A stretch of 64,000 nucleotides of DNA from Pontibacter korlensis (GTDB lineage: Bacteria; Bacteroidota; Bacteroidia; Cytophagales; Hymenobacteraceae): positions 1,183,501-1,247,500 of the forward strand of contig NZ_CP009621.1 of the NCBI RefSeq assembly GCF_000973725.1, given 5' to 3'. Shown piece by piece: positions 24,194 to 32,153 of the stretch. The notes under the pieces were generated by a model. It worked only from the letters and a program-made list of their open reading frames with translations, was not told where the DNA came from and ran no database searches. Each line of letters begins with the position of its first letter. The first letter of the stretch is position 1. Both the position numbers and the translations under genes were made by a program.

Positions 24194-24206
24194 CTAACAC
24201 TGTTAG
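24194..24206. promoter_or_regulatory. Palindromic operator, copy 1 (tetR promoter)
   Basis: CTAACACTGTTAG is a perfect 6-bp-armed palindrome around one base. It begins right after the -7-like box TACCTTTG (24186-24193), 19 bases before the tetR ATG, a position where a bound repressor would block transcription. An identical 13-mer lies at 24842-24854. Confidence 0.75.
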
Positions 24207-24225
24207 GTAAAGTAACAGGTGTAAA

Positions 24226-24825
24226 ATGGGAATAGCAGAAAGAAAGAAACGGCATAAAGAAGAAATACGCTCTTCCATTCTTGAGGCTGCTTGGCAACTA
24301 GTAGTTCAGGAAGGATGGCAGGCCCTTTCTATCAGAAAGATTGCGGAGGCTATAGAGTATAGCGTTCCTGTAATCTATGACCATTTCGCTAATAAAGAGG
24401 CTATCCTGCTGGAGCTAACGAAGCAAGGCTTCCAAAAGCTGAACGATGAGCTGGTGAAAGCTAAGCAAGCTGCTGCCAGCACTGAAATGCAGATTGAGGC
24501 CATGGCTTATGCTTATTGGAAGTTTGCATTTGATAATAAGGCTTACTACCAGGTTATGTATGGGTTGGGTATTCCTTCCTGTGAAACAGTAAACCAGATA
24601 AGTGAACTTGCTACCTTCAGCGAACTGATTCTGCAGCCAATAAGAGAGATGATCGCTGCCGGGCCATACCCAGAGACAGATCCTTTCTTAAAGCTACATA
24701 CTTTCTGGTCGATGCTGCACGGCCTGATATCCATCAACATGATGGGTGATGAGGATAAGGAAGATCTAAATCAAATGGTACTGCAGGATTTTATACGTGG
24801 TTTTGTATCAGGCATGAAATCATAA
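24226..24825 (+). CDS. TetR/AcrR-family transcriptional regulator
   Basis: The 199-residue protein has the N-terminal TetR helix-turn-helix at about residues 12-60, with ILEAAWQLVVQEGW, then LSIRKIAEAI and the recognition helix region VPVIYDHFANKEAIL. The C-terminal part looks like the WHG-type ligand domain (AYAYWKFAFDNKAYYQVMYG). The ligand is unknown. An identical 13-bp palindrome stands before this gene and before the YceI gene 100 bases downstream, so autoregulation and control of yceI are likely. No transporter or oxidoreductase is adjacent, which is unusual for TetR proteins. Confidence 0.9.
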   Translation: MGIAERKKRHKEEIRSSILEAAWQLVVQEGWQALSIRKIAEAIEYSVPVIYDHFANKEAILLELTKQGFQKLNDELVKAKQAAASTEMQIEAMAYAYWKFAFDNKAYYQVMYGLGIPSCETVNQISELATFSELILQPIREMIAAGPYPETDPFLKLHTFWSMLHGLISINMMGDEDKEDLNQMVLQDFIRGFVSGMKS

Positions 24826-24841
24826 TTTTTTTGCCTTTTAC

Positions 24842-24854
24842 CTAACACTGTTAG
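24842..24854. promoter_or_regulatory. Palindromic operator, copy 2 (yceI promoter)
   Basis: CTAACACTGTTAG is identical over 13 bases to the site before tetR and lies 71 bases before the YceI start. A second palindrome, GTATTAA-ATA-TTAATAC, follows at 24866-24882 and may be part of the same control region. Confidence 0.75.
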
Positions 24855-24925
24855 AAGATATAACAGTATTAAATATTAATACAGTGATTACTAATACTTC
24901 AACAACTAATAATTAACAGATTAAC

Positions 24926-25459
24926 ATGGCAACAACAAAATGGTCGTTAGACCTCTCTCACAGCGAACTAGGTTTCAAAATCAAGCACCTGATGATTTCT
25001 AACGTAACAGGTAAATTCTCTAAGTTCGACGCAGAGGCTGAAACAGAAGGCGACGATTTTTCTAATGCAAAAGTAGTGGCAGATATAGACGTTGCGTCTA
25101 TCAACACAAATAACGAGCAGCGCGATGAGCACCTGCGTAATGCCGATTTCTTCGCTTCGGATGCACACCCTAACATGAAGTTCGTGTCTACTAAAGTAGA
25201 AAGAGTAGACGAAGATACTTTTAAGCTTCACGGAGATTTGACTATAAAAGACACTACTAAGCCGGTAACACTTGCTGTTGAGCACAATGGTATTGCTACA
25301 GATCCTTGGGGTAATGTGAAAGCTGGTTTCTCTATCAGCGGCAAAATTAACCGCAAAGACTGGGGCATTAACTACAATGCTGCCCTGGAAACAGGTGGTG
25401 TAATGCTTGGCGAAGAATTGAAAATCCAAGGCGAAGTACAGCTGGTAAAGCAAGCCTAA
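24926..25459 (+). CDS. YceI-family lipid-binding protein (no signal peptide)
   Basis: The 177-residue protein has the YceI lipocalin-like pattern: WSLDLSHSELGFKIKHL at the start, VVADIDVASINTNNEQRDEHL (50-70), DFFASDAHPNMKF (73-85), the strand pair KLHGDLTIKDTTKPV, and DWGINYNAALETGGVMLGEE near the end. YceI proteins bind isoprenoid or other amphipathic lipids; many are periplasmic, but this one has no signal peptide and should stay in the cytoplasm. The TetR regulator just upstream shares its operator sequence, so expression is probably induced by that regulator's ligand. A second, lipoprotein-type YceI is at 37898-38629. Confidence 0.92.
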   Translation: MATTKWSLDLSHSELGFKIKHLMISNVTGKFSKFDAEAETEGDDFSNAKVVADIDVASINTNNEQRDEHLRNADFFASDAHPNMKFVSTKVERVDEDTFKLHGDLTIKDTTKPVTLAVEHNGIATDPWGNVKAGFSISGKINRKDWGINYNAALETGGVMLGEELKIQGEVQLVKQA

Positions 25460-25482
25460 GTTTCAGTAACTATATATAGCTT

Positions 25483-25517
25483 AAAAGAGGCTGTCCAATT
25501 CTTGGGCAGCCTCTTTT
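25483..25517 (+). terminator. Terminator after yceI
   Basis: AAAAGAGGCTGTCC pairs with GGGCAGCCTCTTTT (one G-T pair) over a 7-base loop. The stem's own T-rich arm provides the tail. Confidence 0.8.
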
Positions 25518-25874
25518 GTTTTGGTTGTAAACCGCAACAAGAGGTATTAGCGACAACAACCTATACTTGCCTGTTAGGCTCAAAGGCAACAAGTACTACC
25601 CCCTTCCAAACCTTTATTATATCCAATATAAGAAGACAATCATAGCAATTTATAATTTGTAACTTATACAAGCCATACCATATAACAAAGGATCACTTTT
25701 ACCAGCACGCCATCCTACTACTACCCTGTTTCTTAAAAGTATGCACAGCAACCTCTTTATAATATCAAATCTGCAGCAGCAAGCTAAATAATTTTACCAA
25801 TTGTATTTTATTAACAACATAGCTAGGTATATTTGCAACCATAATACAGGTACTGCACAAAAACAAACTCAGAA
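25518..25874. other. Intergenic region upstream of the PAS kinase, with promoter-like box
   Basis: No gene is seen. The last part is A+T-rich and holds TATATTTG at 25828-25835, a good match to TAnnTTTG, 39 bases before the histidine kinase ATG. A TTG lies 24 bases further upstream as a weak -33 candidate. Confidence 0.5.
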
Positions 25875-28037
25875 ATGACGACTGGAATGTGGGAGAAGAT
25901 GGCGCTTGTTTCTCCTGATATGTTTTGCACGTTCGACAAAAGCGGCAACATTACTTATACTAGTGAGGCAAGTAAAAGCATTTTGGGCTACAGCAGCGAA
26001 GAGCTGATTGGCTGCCACTACACTAAGCTGTTACATCCTGGCTATACTTCTGCCGCACAAAAGAGCTTTGAAGATGTGCTTAACGGCTCCTGCACTAATA
26101 GCTTCGAAAACTGCTATGTTCATAGAAAAGGCTACGCAGTACCCCTGCTGTGGTCTGCTGTCTTTTCTGATGAGGATAACACTTTCTATTGTGTTGCCCG
26201 CAGTATCTCGGAGCTAAAGGAAAGCACCTTACGCATTCAGGAAAGCGAGCAACTCTACAAGATACTATTCGACAGGAATCCTGATGTTATATTTACACAG
26301 GACAAAGAGGGCCTGGTACGTGAAGTAAACCAGAGCTTTTGCCAGCTGTTCGACCTTCCAAAGGAGGAGGCAATAAGCCGACCTACCACCTCCTTCCTGC
26401 CACCCGAAGCAGTTCCTGTTTGCGTGAAGTATTTCAACGAATGCCTACAGGGAAATTCGGTAAGATATGACATTGATGTTATTACAGCAGGTAATATTAA
26501 CAGGACCTATGATGTCGTAAAGTTTCCTGTAATGGTGGAAGATGAGTTGTTGTACATCAAAACCATCATGAAGGACATCACGCCAGTTATTCGGTCGTAC
26601 GAGACAATCAGGCAACAGGCCAGCAGGCTAAATACCATATTCGAGAGTATTACAGATGCTTTCCTGACGCTGGATAACAGCAAAAACCTCTCCTACATCA
26701 ACAGCGAAGCGGTAAGACTACTCCGACTGGAGAAGCACCATGTAGGCAAAAACCTGCTGGAGATGTTCCCGGAAGAAACCGGTGGCGAGTTTCACTCTAA
26801 GATAACCTGGGCCTACACTACTGGCAATGCCACACATTTTACTGCATACCTGAAGCAGGTAGGTTTGTGGCTAAAGGTAAAAGCCTTCCCGTCAGCAGAG
26901 GGAATATCAGTTTATTTTGATGATGTAACGGAGCAGGAAAAGTCGAAGCAAGAGCTTGAGAAACTGTCCTTGGTGGCAAGCAAGACCAACAACAGTGTAC
27001 TTATAGCTGATAAGGACTGGAAGATTGAATGGGTAAACGAGGGCTTCACAAAGCTACTAGGCTATAGTTTAGAAGATGCCATAGGTAAACGGCCGTCAGA
27101 ATTACTGCATAGCCCTAATACCAATAAAGCTGCTTTCATCGCCTTAGAGCAAAAACTGTTACAGGGGGAGTCTATCTCCTTTGAGGTAGTGAATGTCAAA
27201 AAATCAGGCGAGAGTATATGGCTTTCGGCAGAGATTACTGCCGTTTTCGATGAAGCCGGAAAGCTATCCAGATACATTGAGGTGCAAACGGATATAACAG
27301 CCATCAAGAACTCTGAGTTGGAGATGGCTAACCTGGCAAAGGACCTTTACAGGCAGAACAGCGACCTGCAACAGTTCACTTACATCGTGTCGCACAATTT
27401 AAGATCTCCTGTTGCCAATGCAATTGGCTTAACAAACCTGTTAACAAAGCTCAACAAAGATTCTGAATTGTATGATAAGTCCCTGTTAAACCTGAAGAGT
27501 AGCGTCAACAGGCTGGATGCCATCATCAAAGACTTAAACACGATCCTAAGCATCCGGGACAGCAAAACTACTTTAGAGATGGAGGAGGTGGCTGTCAAAA
27601 AGCTTCTACAACAGGTAGTATTATCGCTTCAAGAGCCGCTTAACAGCTGTGGAGGACAGGTAATAGATACACTTAATGATGGGCTTAAGGTGAAAGCTAA
27701 CAAAGCTTATTTATACAGCATATTCTATAACCTCCTGTCAAATGCAATCAAGTATAAATCAGAAGGACGAAACCTGCAGGTCCGTATTAGATGCCTTGGC
27801 AGCACAGAGAAAGGAACCCTGATTTCCTTCTCTGACAATGGCTCTGGTTTTGACATGGAGATGGCAAAGGACAAAATTTTTAAGCTGTACAAGCGGTTCC
27901 ACAAAGACAGCAACGGCAGAGGCATTGGCTTATACTTAGTAAAAACACACTTAGAGGCAATGAACGGCCATGTAGAAGTTAGCAGCCAGGTTGGAAGAGG
28001 TACCAAATTCCTGTTTTACCTCCCAAAAGCCCACTAG
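25875..28037 (+). CDS. Multi-PAS sensor histidine kinase
   Basis: The 720-residue protein has no membrane segment and should sense an internal signal. Four PAS domains can be placed at about residues 7-115, 122-240, 246-355 and 360-480 (for example FDRNPDVIFTQDKEG starts the second). The kinase core has the H-box VSHNLRSPVANA with phosphorylatable H507, an N-box NLLSNAIKYKSEG, G1 DNGSGFD and G2 GRGIGLYLVK. HNLR in the H-box is typical of Bacteroidota kinases of the HPK11-like group. No receiver domain or response regulator is encoded beside it. A GAF protein follows after 79 bases and may share the transcript. Confidence 0.9.
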   Translation: MTTGMWEKMALVSPDMFCTFDKSGNITYTSEASKSILGYSSEELIGCHYTKLLHPGYTSAAQKSFEDVLNGSCTNSFENCYVHRKGYAVPLLWSAVFSDEDNTFYCVARSISELKESTLRIQESEQLYKILFDRNPDVIFTQDKEGLVREVNQSFCQLFDLPKEEAISRPTTSFLPPEAVPVCVKYFNECLQGNSVRYDIDVITAGNINRTYDVVKFPVMVEDELLYIKTIMKDITPVIRSYETIRQQASRLNTIFESITDAFLTLDNSKNLSYINSEAVRLLRLEKHHVGKNLLEMFPEETGGEFHSKITWAYTTGNATHFTAYLKQVGLWLKVKAFPSAEGISVYFDDVTEQEKSKQELEKLSLVASKTNNSVLIADKDWKIEWVNEGFTKLLGYSLEDAIGKRPSELLHSPNTNKAAFIALEQKLLQGESISFEVVNVKKSGESIWLSAEITAVFDEAGKLSRYIEVQTDITAIKNSELEMANLAKDLYRQNSDLQQFTYIVSHNLRSPVANAIGLTNLLTKLNKDSELYDKSLLNLKSSVNRLDAIIKDLNTILSIRDSKTTLEMEEVAVKKLLQQVVLSLQEPLNSCGGQVIDTLNDGLKVKANKAYLYSIFYNLLSNAIKYKSEGRNLQVRIRCLGSTEKGTLISFSDNGSGFDMEMAKDKIFKLYKRFHKDSNGRGIGLYLVKTHLEAMNGHVEVSSQVGRGTKFLFYLPKAH

Positions 28038-28116
28038 TATACTATCGCAATAATTCCAGATACAGACAAAACATTCACCACGAAAACAAACAAAAATAAT
28101 AGGAGAGGAGATTCAG

Positions 28117-28644
28117 ATGAAGGAAGATATACAAATAACCCCAGGCTTTACTGTCAGAGAGGAAGAGAGGCTGGCAAAGCTTCATGGTTACACAGCGATA
28201 GAGGAGTATGAAAAGTCAGGGGCCTTTCAGCACATTGCTGGCATGGCAGCACGCATGTTTGATGTGCCAGTAGCGTTTGTGAATATTGTAGACAGGGATA
28301 GCGTTTTAATAAAAGGGAGCATTGGGCTAACTAATGTGAAGGAAATCAGCAGAAGCATTGGCCTGTGCTCACTAGCAATACAGCGTGACGAGGTTACTGT
28401 TTTTGAGAATACCAGAACAGAACTAAGCCTTTCAGCAAACCCGTTAATTTACGGTGAACCTGGCTTTCAGTTTTACGCGGGAGCACCGCTAAAAACGTCA
28501 GATGGCTACAGCATAGGTGCTGTAGGAGTTGCCGATTACAAGCCGCGCAACTTTGCAGAGGCAGAAGAGTTAATGCTGGAGGCACTGGCAACAACTGTAA
28601 TGGAAGAGCTTTCTGAAATGCAGCTTATGAGCGTAACACAATAA
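28117..28644 (+). CDS. GAF-domain sensor protein
   Basis: The 175-residue protein is a single GAF domain, with FDVPVAFVNIVDRDSVLIKGS near residues 47-67, RSIGLCSLAIQRDEV (75-89) and GFQFYAGAPLKTSDGYSIG (113-131). GAF domains bind small ligands or cofactors; no output domain is attached, so this could act by partnering the upstream histidine kinase or modifying its signal. The start has an unusually clear purine-rich ribosome-binding stretch (AGGAGAGGAG, 7 bases before the ATG), rare in this window. The gene lies 79 bases after the kinase in the same direction with no terminator between. Confidence 0.88.
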   Translation: MKEDIQITPGFTVREEERLAKLHGYTAIEEYEKSGAFQHIAGMAARMFDVPVAFVNIVDRDSVLIKGSIGLTNVKEISRSIGLCSLAIQRDEVTVFENTRTELSLSANPLIYGEPGFQFYAGAPLKTSDGYSIGAVGVADYKPRNFAEAEELMLEALATTVMEELSEMQLMSVTQ

Positions 28645-28906
28645 CCACGTGTTGCTTTTCTATCAGAACCACCTGTGACTTATTGTAAAGCCTCTACTTA
28701 ACTGACCCAAGGGCCTGCAAAGCGCCCTATAATGCTCAATTTTACACGTAGCACCACCTTGTAAGATGTTGCTAATGTTTTATATTTGTGCTTCCTTGTA
28801 GAACTATAGTAGTTTTACTATAACTTTTCGCATTTGCCGCACCCTTACACCTGCCATGTTTGCTGGTTTATAATGGAGGCAAGCACAAAGCTAGCTTAGC
28901 ATCATT

Positions 28907-28978
28907 GGCCCTGTAGTTCAATGGATAGAATAGGAGTTTCCTAAACTCTAGATCCAGGTTCGATTCCTGGCAGGGCCA
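28907..28978 (+). tRNA. tRNA-Arg (anticodon CCT)
   Basis: The acceptor arms GGCCCTG and CAGGGCC pair perfectly. The anticodon stem GGAGT/ACTCT encloses a 7-base loop TTCCTAA with anticodon CCT (28940-28942), reading AGG. The T-arm is CCAGG-TTCGATT-CCTGG. The discriminator is A, followed by CA, so CCA would need to be completed enzymatically. A strong terminator follows within 5 bases. Confidence 0.95.
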
Positions 28979-28982
28979 CAAG

Positions 28983-29015
28983 AAAGCCCCTCTGCACAAA
29001 ACAGAGGGGCTTTTT
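28983..29015 (+). terminator. Terminator after tRNA-Arg
   Basis: AAAGCCCCTCTG pairs perfectly with CAGAGGGGCTTT over 7 bases and runs into TTTTT. Confidence 0.9.
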
Positions 29016-29101
29016 CTATTTTATATTTACTTAATTAGTTAGCGCTGCAGTATAAACCAGCAAAGCACCATATAACAAGAAGAAACAGCAATTTATAGCT
29101 C

Positions 29102-30160
29102 ATGATATATGACGTGATAGTTATCGGCGGCGGACAAAGCGCCTTAGCCTGCGCTTACTTTTTACGCAGGGCTGATCTCAGCTACCTTATACTTGATAAC
29201 CAGAAAGAGTCTGGAGGTGCTTGGCTGCACGCATGGGATTCGCTTACGCTCTTCTCTCCTTCAGACCAAAGCTCACTGCCTGGTTGGCTCATGCCTAAAT
29301 CGGAGAGTGCCTTTCCTACACGCCATGAGGTGATAGACTACCTGCGCCAGTATGAGAAACGGTATCAGTTATCTATCAAAAGGCCTGTGCAGGTACATCA
29401 GGTTACACCCCATGAGAACAGCTTTATACTTGAAACCAGCGATGGCAACTACCAGTCCAAAGCCCTAATAAGCGCCACAGGCACCTGGCACAAGCCATAC
29501 ATCCCCCCGGTACCCGGCCGTGAGAAATTCAGAGGCCTGCAACTGCACTCAGCTTTCTACAAAATTGCTGAGCAATTAGTGGGCAAGAAAGTATTGGTGG
29601 TAGGCGAAGGCAATTCAGGCGCGCAAATTATGTCTGAGGTATCGTTAGTAGCAGAAGCAGTATGGGCAACCAAAAAAGAGCCGGAATTTTTACCCGACGA
29701 TGTAGATGGGCGAGTTTTATTTGACGTGGCGACGGCAAAGTATTATGCCCAAAAAGAAGGGAAAGAATTTAAGCCTGAGAAACTCAGCCTTGGCAATATT
29801 GTAGTGGTGCCAACTGTTAGGGCGGCACGTGAGCGAAACGCACTCCAGGCTGCAGGCAGATTTGAATCAGTAAATGAAACCGGCGTAATCTGGCAGGACG
29901 GTAGACACGAACAGTTCGACGCCATTATCTGGTGCACAGGCTTCTGGTCTGCCCTTGATCACCTTGCTGCACTCGACATCGTAACTGAGAACGGCAAGAT
30001 ACCTACAGAAGGCACCAAGGCTAAAGACTATCTTGGCCTTTGGCTAGTAGGCTATGGTAACTGGACCGGCTTCGCTTCGGCCACGCTGATAGGTGTAGGC
30101 AGATCAGCCAGAGAAACAGTAAAACAAATACAGGAGTATCTGCGAGAGAGGAGCCTATAA
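29102..30160 (+). CDS. ArsO-like FAD/NAD(P)-dependent monooxygenase
   Basis: The 352-residue flavoprotein has an N-terminal FAD-binding GGGQSALACAYFLRR (10-24), the ArsO-like run GGAWLHAWDSLTLFSP (about 39-54) followed by SSLPGWLMP, an NAD(P)-binding GEGNSGAQI near 170, and a C-terminal ATG-like FAD motif WCTGFW near 279. It resembles ArsO flavin monooxygenases found beside arsenic-resistance genes, but none of arsR, arsB, arsC or arsM is nearby, so the substrate remains open (a Baeyer-Villiger-like or sulfide/arsenite oxidation are candidates). It is a single-gene unit just after the tRNA and closed by a perfect hairpin. Confidence 0.82.
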   Translation: MIYDVIVIGGGQSALACAYFLRRADLSYLILDNQKESGGAWLHAWDSLTLFSPSDQSSLPGWLMPKSESAFPTRHEVIDYLRQYEKRYQLSIKRPVQVHQVTPHENSFILETSDGNYQSKALISATGTWHKPYIPPVPGREKFRGLQLHSAFYKIAEQLVGKKVLVVGEGNSGAQIMSEVSLVAEAVWATKKEPEFLPDDVDGRVLFDVATAKYYAQKEGKEFKPEKLSLGNIVVVPTVRAARERNALQAAGRFESVNETGVIWQDGRHEQFDAIIWCTGFWSALDHLAALDIVTENGKIPTEGTKAKDYLGLWLVGYGNWTGFASATLIGVGRSARETVKQIQEYLRERSL

Positions 30161-30162
30161 CG

Positions 30163-30197
30163 TAAAAAGCCTGCCACTATACATGGCAGGCTTTTTA
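30163..30197. terminator. Bidirectional terminator
   Basis: TAAAAAGCCTGCCA pairs perfectly with TGGCAGGCTTTTTA over 7 bases. It closes the monooxygenase gene and sits just beyond the convergent minus-strand gene ending at 30216. Confidence 0.88.
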
Positions 30198-30215
30198 TGA
30201 TTTACACCTCGTTAC

Positions 30216-30980
30216 TTAAAATCCACCTAGGCTGGAGGTGCCTCTGTCTGAGTTATGCGAAGTATCGCCACCGGCACTGCCAAGGCCTCCGCCATAGGTG
30301 CTTCCACCCATAGAGCCATAGCCACCGTAATTGCCAGAAGAGTTACCATACACGTTGTTACCAAAGGCTCCGCCATGGTTGCCGCCAGAGTAGCCTGTGC
30401 CGCCACCGTAGTTCTTACCCCCGTACGTGCTTCCCATACCGGTACCGTAGCCATCAGCAAAGTTTCGGGTACCATAATTCGGAATACCCCGGTTTGAGTT
30501 AGGGAATGACTCGCCCATGCCACCACCGTAGCGTGTACTTCTAAGGCCATCCATTCTGTCGGAGTAGTAAGGCTGATCCTCCTGCATATTGCCTTCTCGC
30601 TGCCTGCTGTTTAGGGTATTGTAGCGATCGGATGTACCATCAAAGCTAGAGATGCCATACCCTTGCCGTATGTCACCTTGCCTAGGCTGCCTCTGGGTAT
30701 ACTGATCTTCGTCTCTTCTGTATCGCTCCTGGTCTCTCCTATCGTCTCCATAGTACCCCCTGTTACGATCATAGTCCTGACTGTATCCTCTGTCGTAACC
30801 TTGGTTTCGGTAGCCGTGATAGCGATCTTCGTCCCGCTGATTGTAGCTTCTGTTGTCTCTATAATCTCTGTCAAAGCGATTGTTCATCTCTCGGTCACCT
30901 GCTCGGTTTTGCCCGTACCCCATTCTGCCTTCGTGCTCCAGGCCATCGTAGTAGCGGCGGTCTCTATCGTTTCTTTCCAT
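30216..30980 (-). CDS. Low-complexity R/D/Y- and G/Y/S-rich disordered protein
   Basis: I do not recognise a family. The 254 residues split in two: an N-terminal half dense in R, D, Y, N and Q (RDRRYYDG, YRDNRSYNQRDEDRYHG) and a C-terminal half made of G, Y, S and N (MGGSTYGGGLGS). No signal peptide, membrane segment or folded core is visible. The mix resembles RGG/prion-like disordered proteins that bind nucleic acids or phase separate; that is inference from composition only. It resembles the proteins at 1292-2146 and 2341-2775 in bias, though not in detail. The gene is monocistronic. Confidence 0.7.
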   Translation of the reverse strand: MERNDRDRRYYDGLEHEGRMGYGQNRAGDREMNNRFDRDYRDNRSYNQRDEDRYHGYRNQGYDRGYSQDYDRNRGYYGDDRRDQERYRRDEDQYTQRQPRQGDIRQGYGISSFDGTSDRYNTLNSRQREGNMQEDQPYYSDRMDGLRSTRYGGGMGESFPNSNRGIPNYGTRNFADGYGTGMGSTYGGKNYGGGTGYSGGNHGGAFGNNVYGNSSGNYGGYGSMGGSTYGGGLGSAGGDTSHNSDRGTSSLGGF

Positions 30981-31156
30981 AGCGTTCGGTTTAGATTTAA
31001 AATTTGATCATTCCTTTTTAACGGGAGCGATACCACACGGTTCAAACATCCTGCACAGCCGTAAAGGCACTTGTCCTAAACCAGCCCGCTACAGCTTTTG
31101 TAACATTATGCGCTATAGTTACATATATTAAAAGCAACCTTGCTCCTTTACACCTA

Positions 31157-31501
31157 ATGAGAAAGCTTTTCTATATTACCTGTAGCTTCTTCTGCCTTAG
31201 CTCATGCTCTGGCGGAGGCAATGATGTGCAGGACGGGGAGCAGGTTACGATTGCCAGCGAAACTGGGCAGCCTACTCCGCTACCAGCCGATGTGATCTAC
31301 AGCGCTAAACCGCTTATCAATGGCAGGCTCTACAGCAAGCCAAATTTTGAAGCCAGCTCCCTTGCATACTTTGATACTGCCCAAAGCATACACATCCTGG
31401 ACACCTCTAACACAATGTTTGTGAGGGCTCGTATACTCCAGGACACCTCCTCCTATACTGGCTATGTACCCAAGACCATACTCCCAGAGCAGAAACAGTA
31501 A
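31157..31501 (+). CDS. Small lipoprotein with SH3-like domain
   Basis: The 114-residue precursor has a lipobox LSSC at residues 14-17, so it is a lipoprotein. The mature part (PLINGRLYSKPNFEASSLAYFDTAQSIHIL, ending in VRARIL and GYVPKTIL) has the strand pattern of a bacterial SH3 domain, which often binds cell-wall peptides. Only about 95 residues are mature, fitting a single domain. No partner is adjacent; it faces the T9SS mini-protein in a convergent arrangement. An SH3-type fold is a confident guess by pattern but not certain. Confidence 0.7.
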   Translation: MRKLFYITCSFFCLSSCSGGGNDVQDGEQVTIASETGQPTPLPADVIYSAKPLINGRLYSKPNFEASSLAYFDTAQSIHILDTSNTMFVRARILQDTSSYTGYVPKTILPEQKQ

Positions 31502-31552
31502 TCACAACAAAGCCAAATTGCTGCACCATCTATCAAGTTAAGGCAAAAGAAA

Positions 31553-31582
31553 AGCGGCAGCTCTTTTCAAAGAACTGCCGCT
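31553..31582 (-). terminator. Terminator for the minus-strand mini-protein gene
   Basis: AGCGGCAG pairs with CTGCCGCT. On the minus strand the stem is followed by TTTTCTTTT, so it best serves the gene stopping at 31605; it may also stop the plus-strand lipoprotein gene. Confidence 0.6.
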
Positions 31583-31604
31583 CTACATACACTTTGTCTT
31601 TCTT

Positions 31605-31982
31605 CTACTTTATCACCACGCGCCGGACGGCACTGTAGTTATCAGCCTCCAGCTTAACGTAATACAAACCCTTAGCATAACGATCCAGATTAATTGTTCT
31701 GGTCAGTTTAGGTTCATCCCGCCTAATCGTTTCACGGTATATCTCGTTACCGATTACGTTCAGAATACGTAACTCCACCTGATGCGCCTCTAAGTTAGAC
31801 ACAGAGATGGTAAATACTCCATTACTCGGGTTAGGGTAAATTGCAACATCTTCCTCTTGCTCTAAGCCAAGCGGATTTTTATCTGTTTGCTGCGTTGCCT
31901 GCACCTGCACAGGAGGTTTGGCCTGCGCCTGCACAAACAGCACAGAGAAACATGTAAATAATGACAGTATAATTTGTTTCAT
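31605..31982 (-). CDS. T9SS sorting-domain-only mini-protein
   Basis: The 125-residue protein has a signal peptide (cut after VQAQA near residue 20), a short Q/P-rich linker (PPVQVQATQQT), and then, from about residue 47, a complete type A sorting domain: AIYPNPSNGVFTISV, LRILNVIGNEIYRE, and a C-terminal GLYYVKLEADNYSAVRRVVIK region. There is no passenger domain, so nearly the entire mature protein is the secretion signal. Such proteins may be released or anchored by the type IX system without carrying an enzymatic cargo, or they could act on the sorting machinery. It is monocistronic, with its own terminator. Confidence 0.88.
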   Translation of the reverse strand: MKQIILSLFTCFSVLFVQAQAKPPVQVQATQQTDKNPLGLEQEEDVAIYPNPSNGVFTISVSNLEAHQVELRILNVIGNEIYRETIRRDEPKLTRTINLDRYAKGLYYVKLEADNYSAVRRVVIK

Positions 31983-32153
31983 ATTAGTCGTTTATCCGAA
32001 ATCTTTTTAGAATGTACTAGACAAAAGTCGTTCCACTTATTAAAACGCTCAGCCTTAATTTTTGTTCGTGTATTATACCCTATAAAAAGCGGCTGTTCAC
32101 CAAATATAAGATTGTAAAGTTGTACAAAATTAATTTCATAAAGAATAATTGAG

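Noticed and set aside
28880-29015. tRNA gene as an integration (att) site of a mobile element
   Set aside because: No integrase, no repeated tRNA end and no composition shift beside it.
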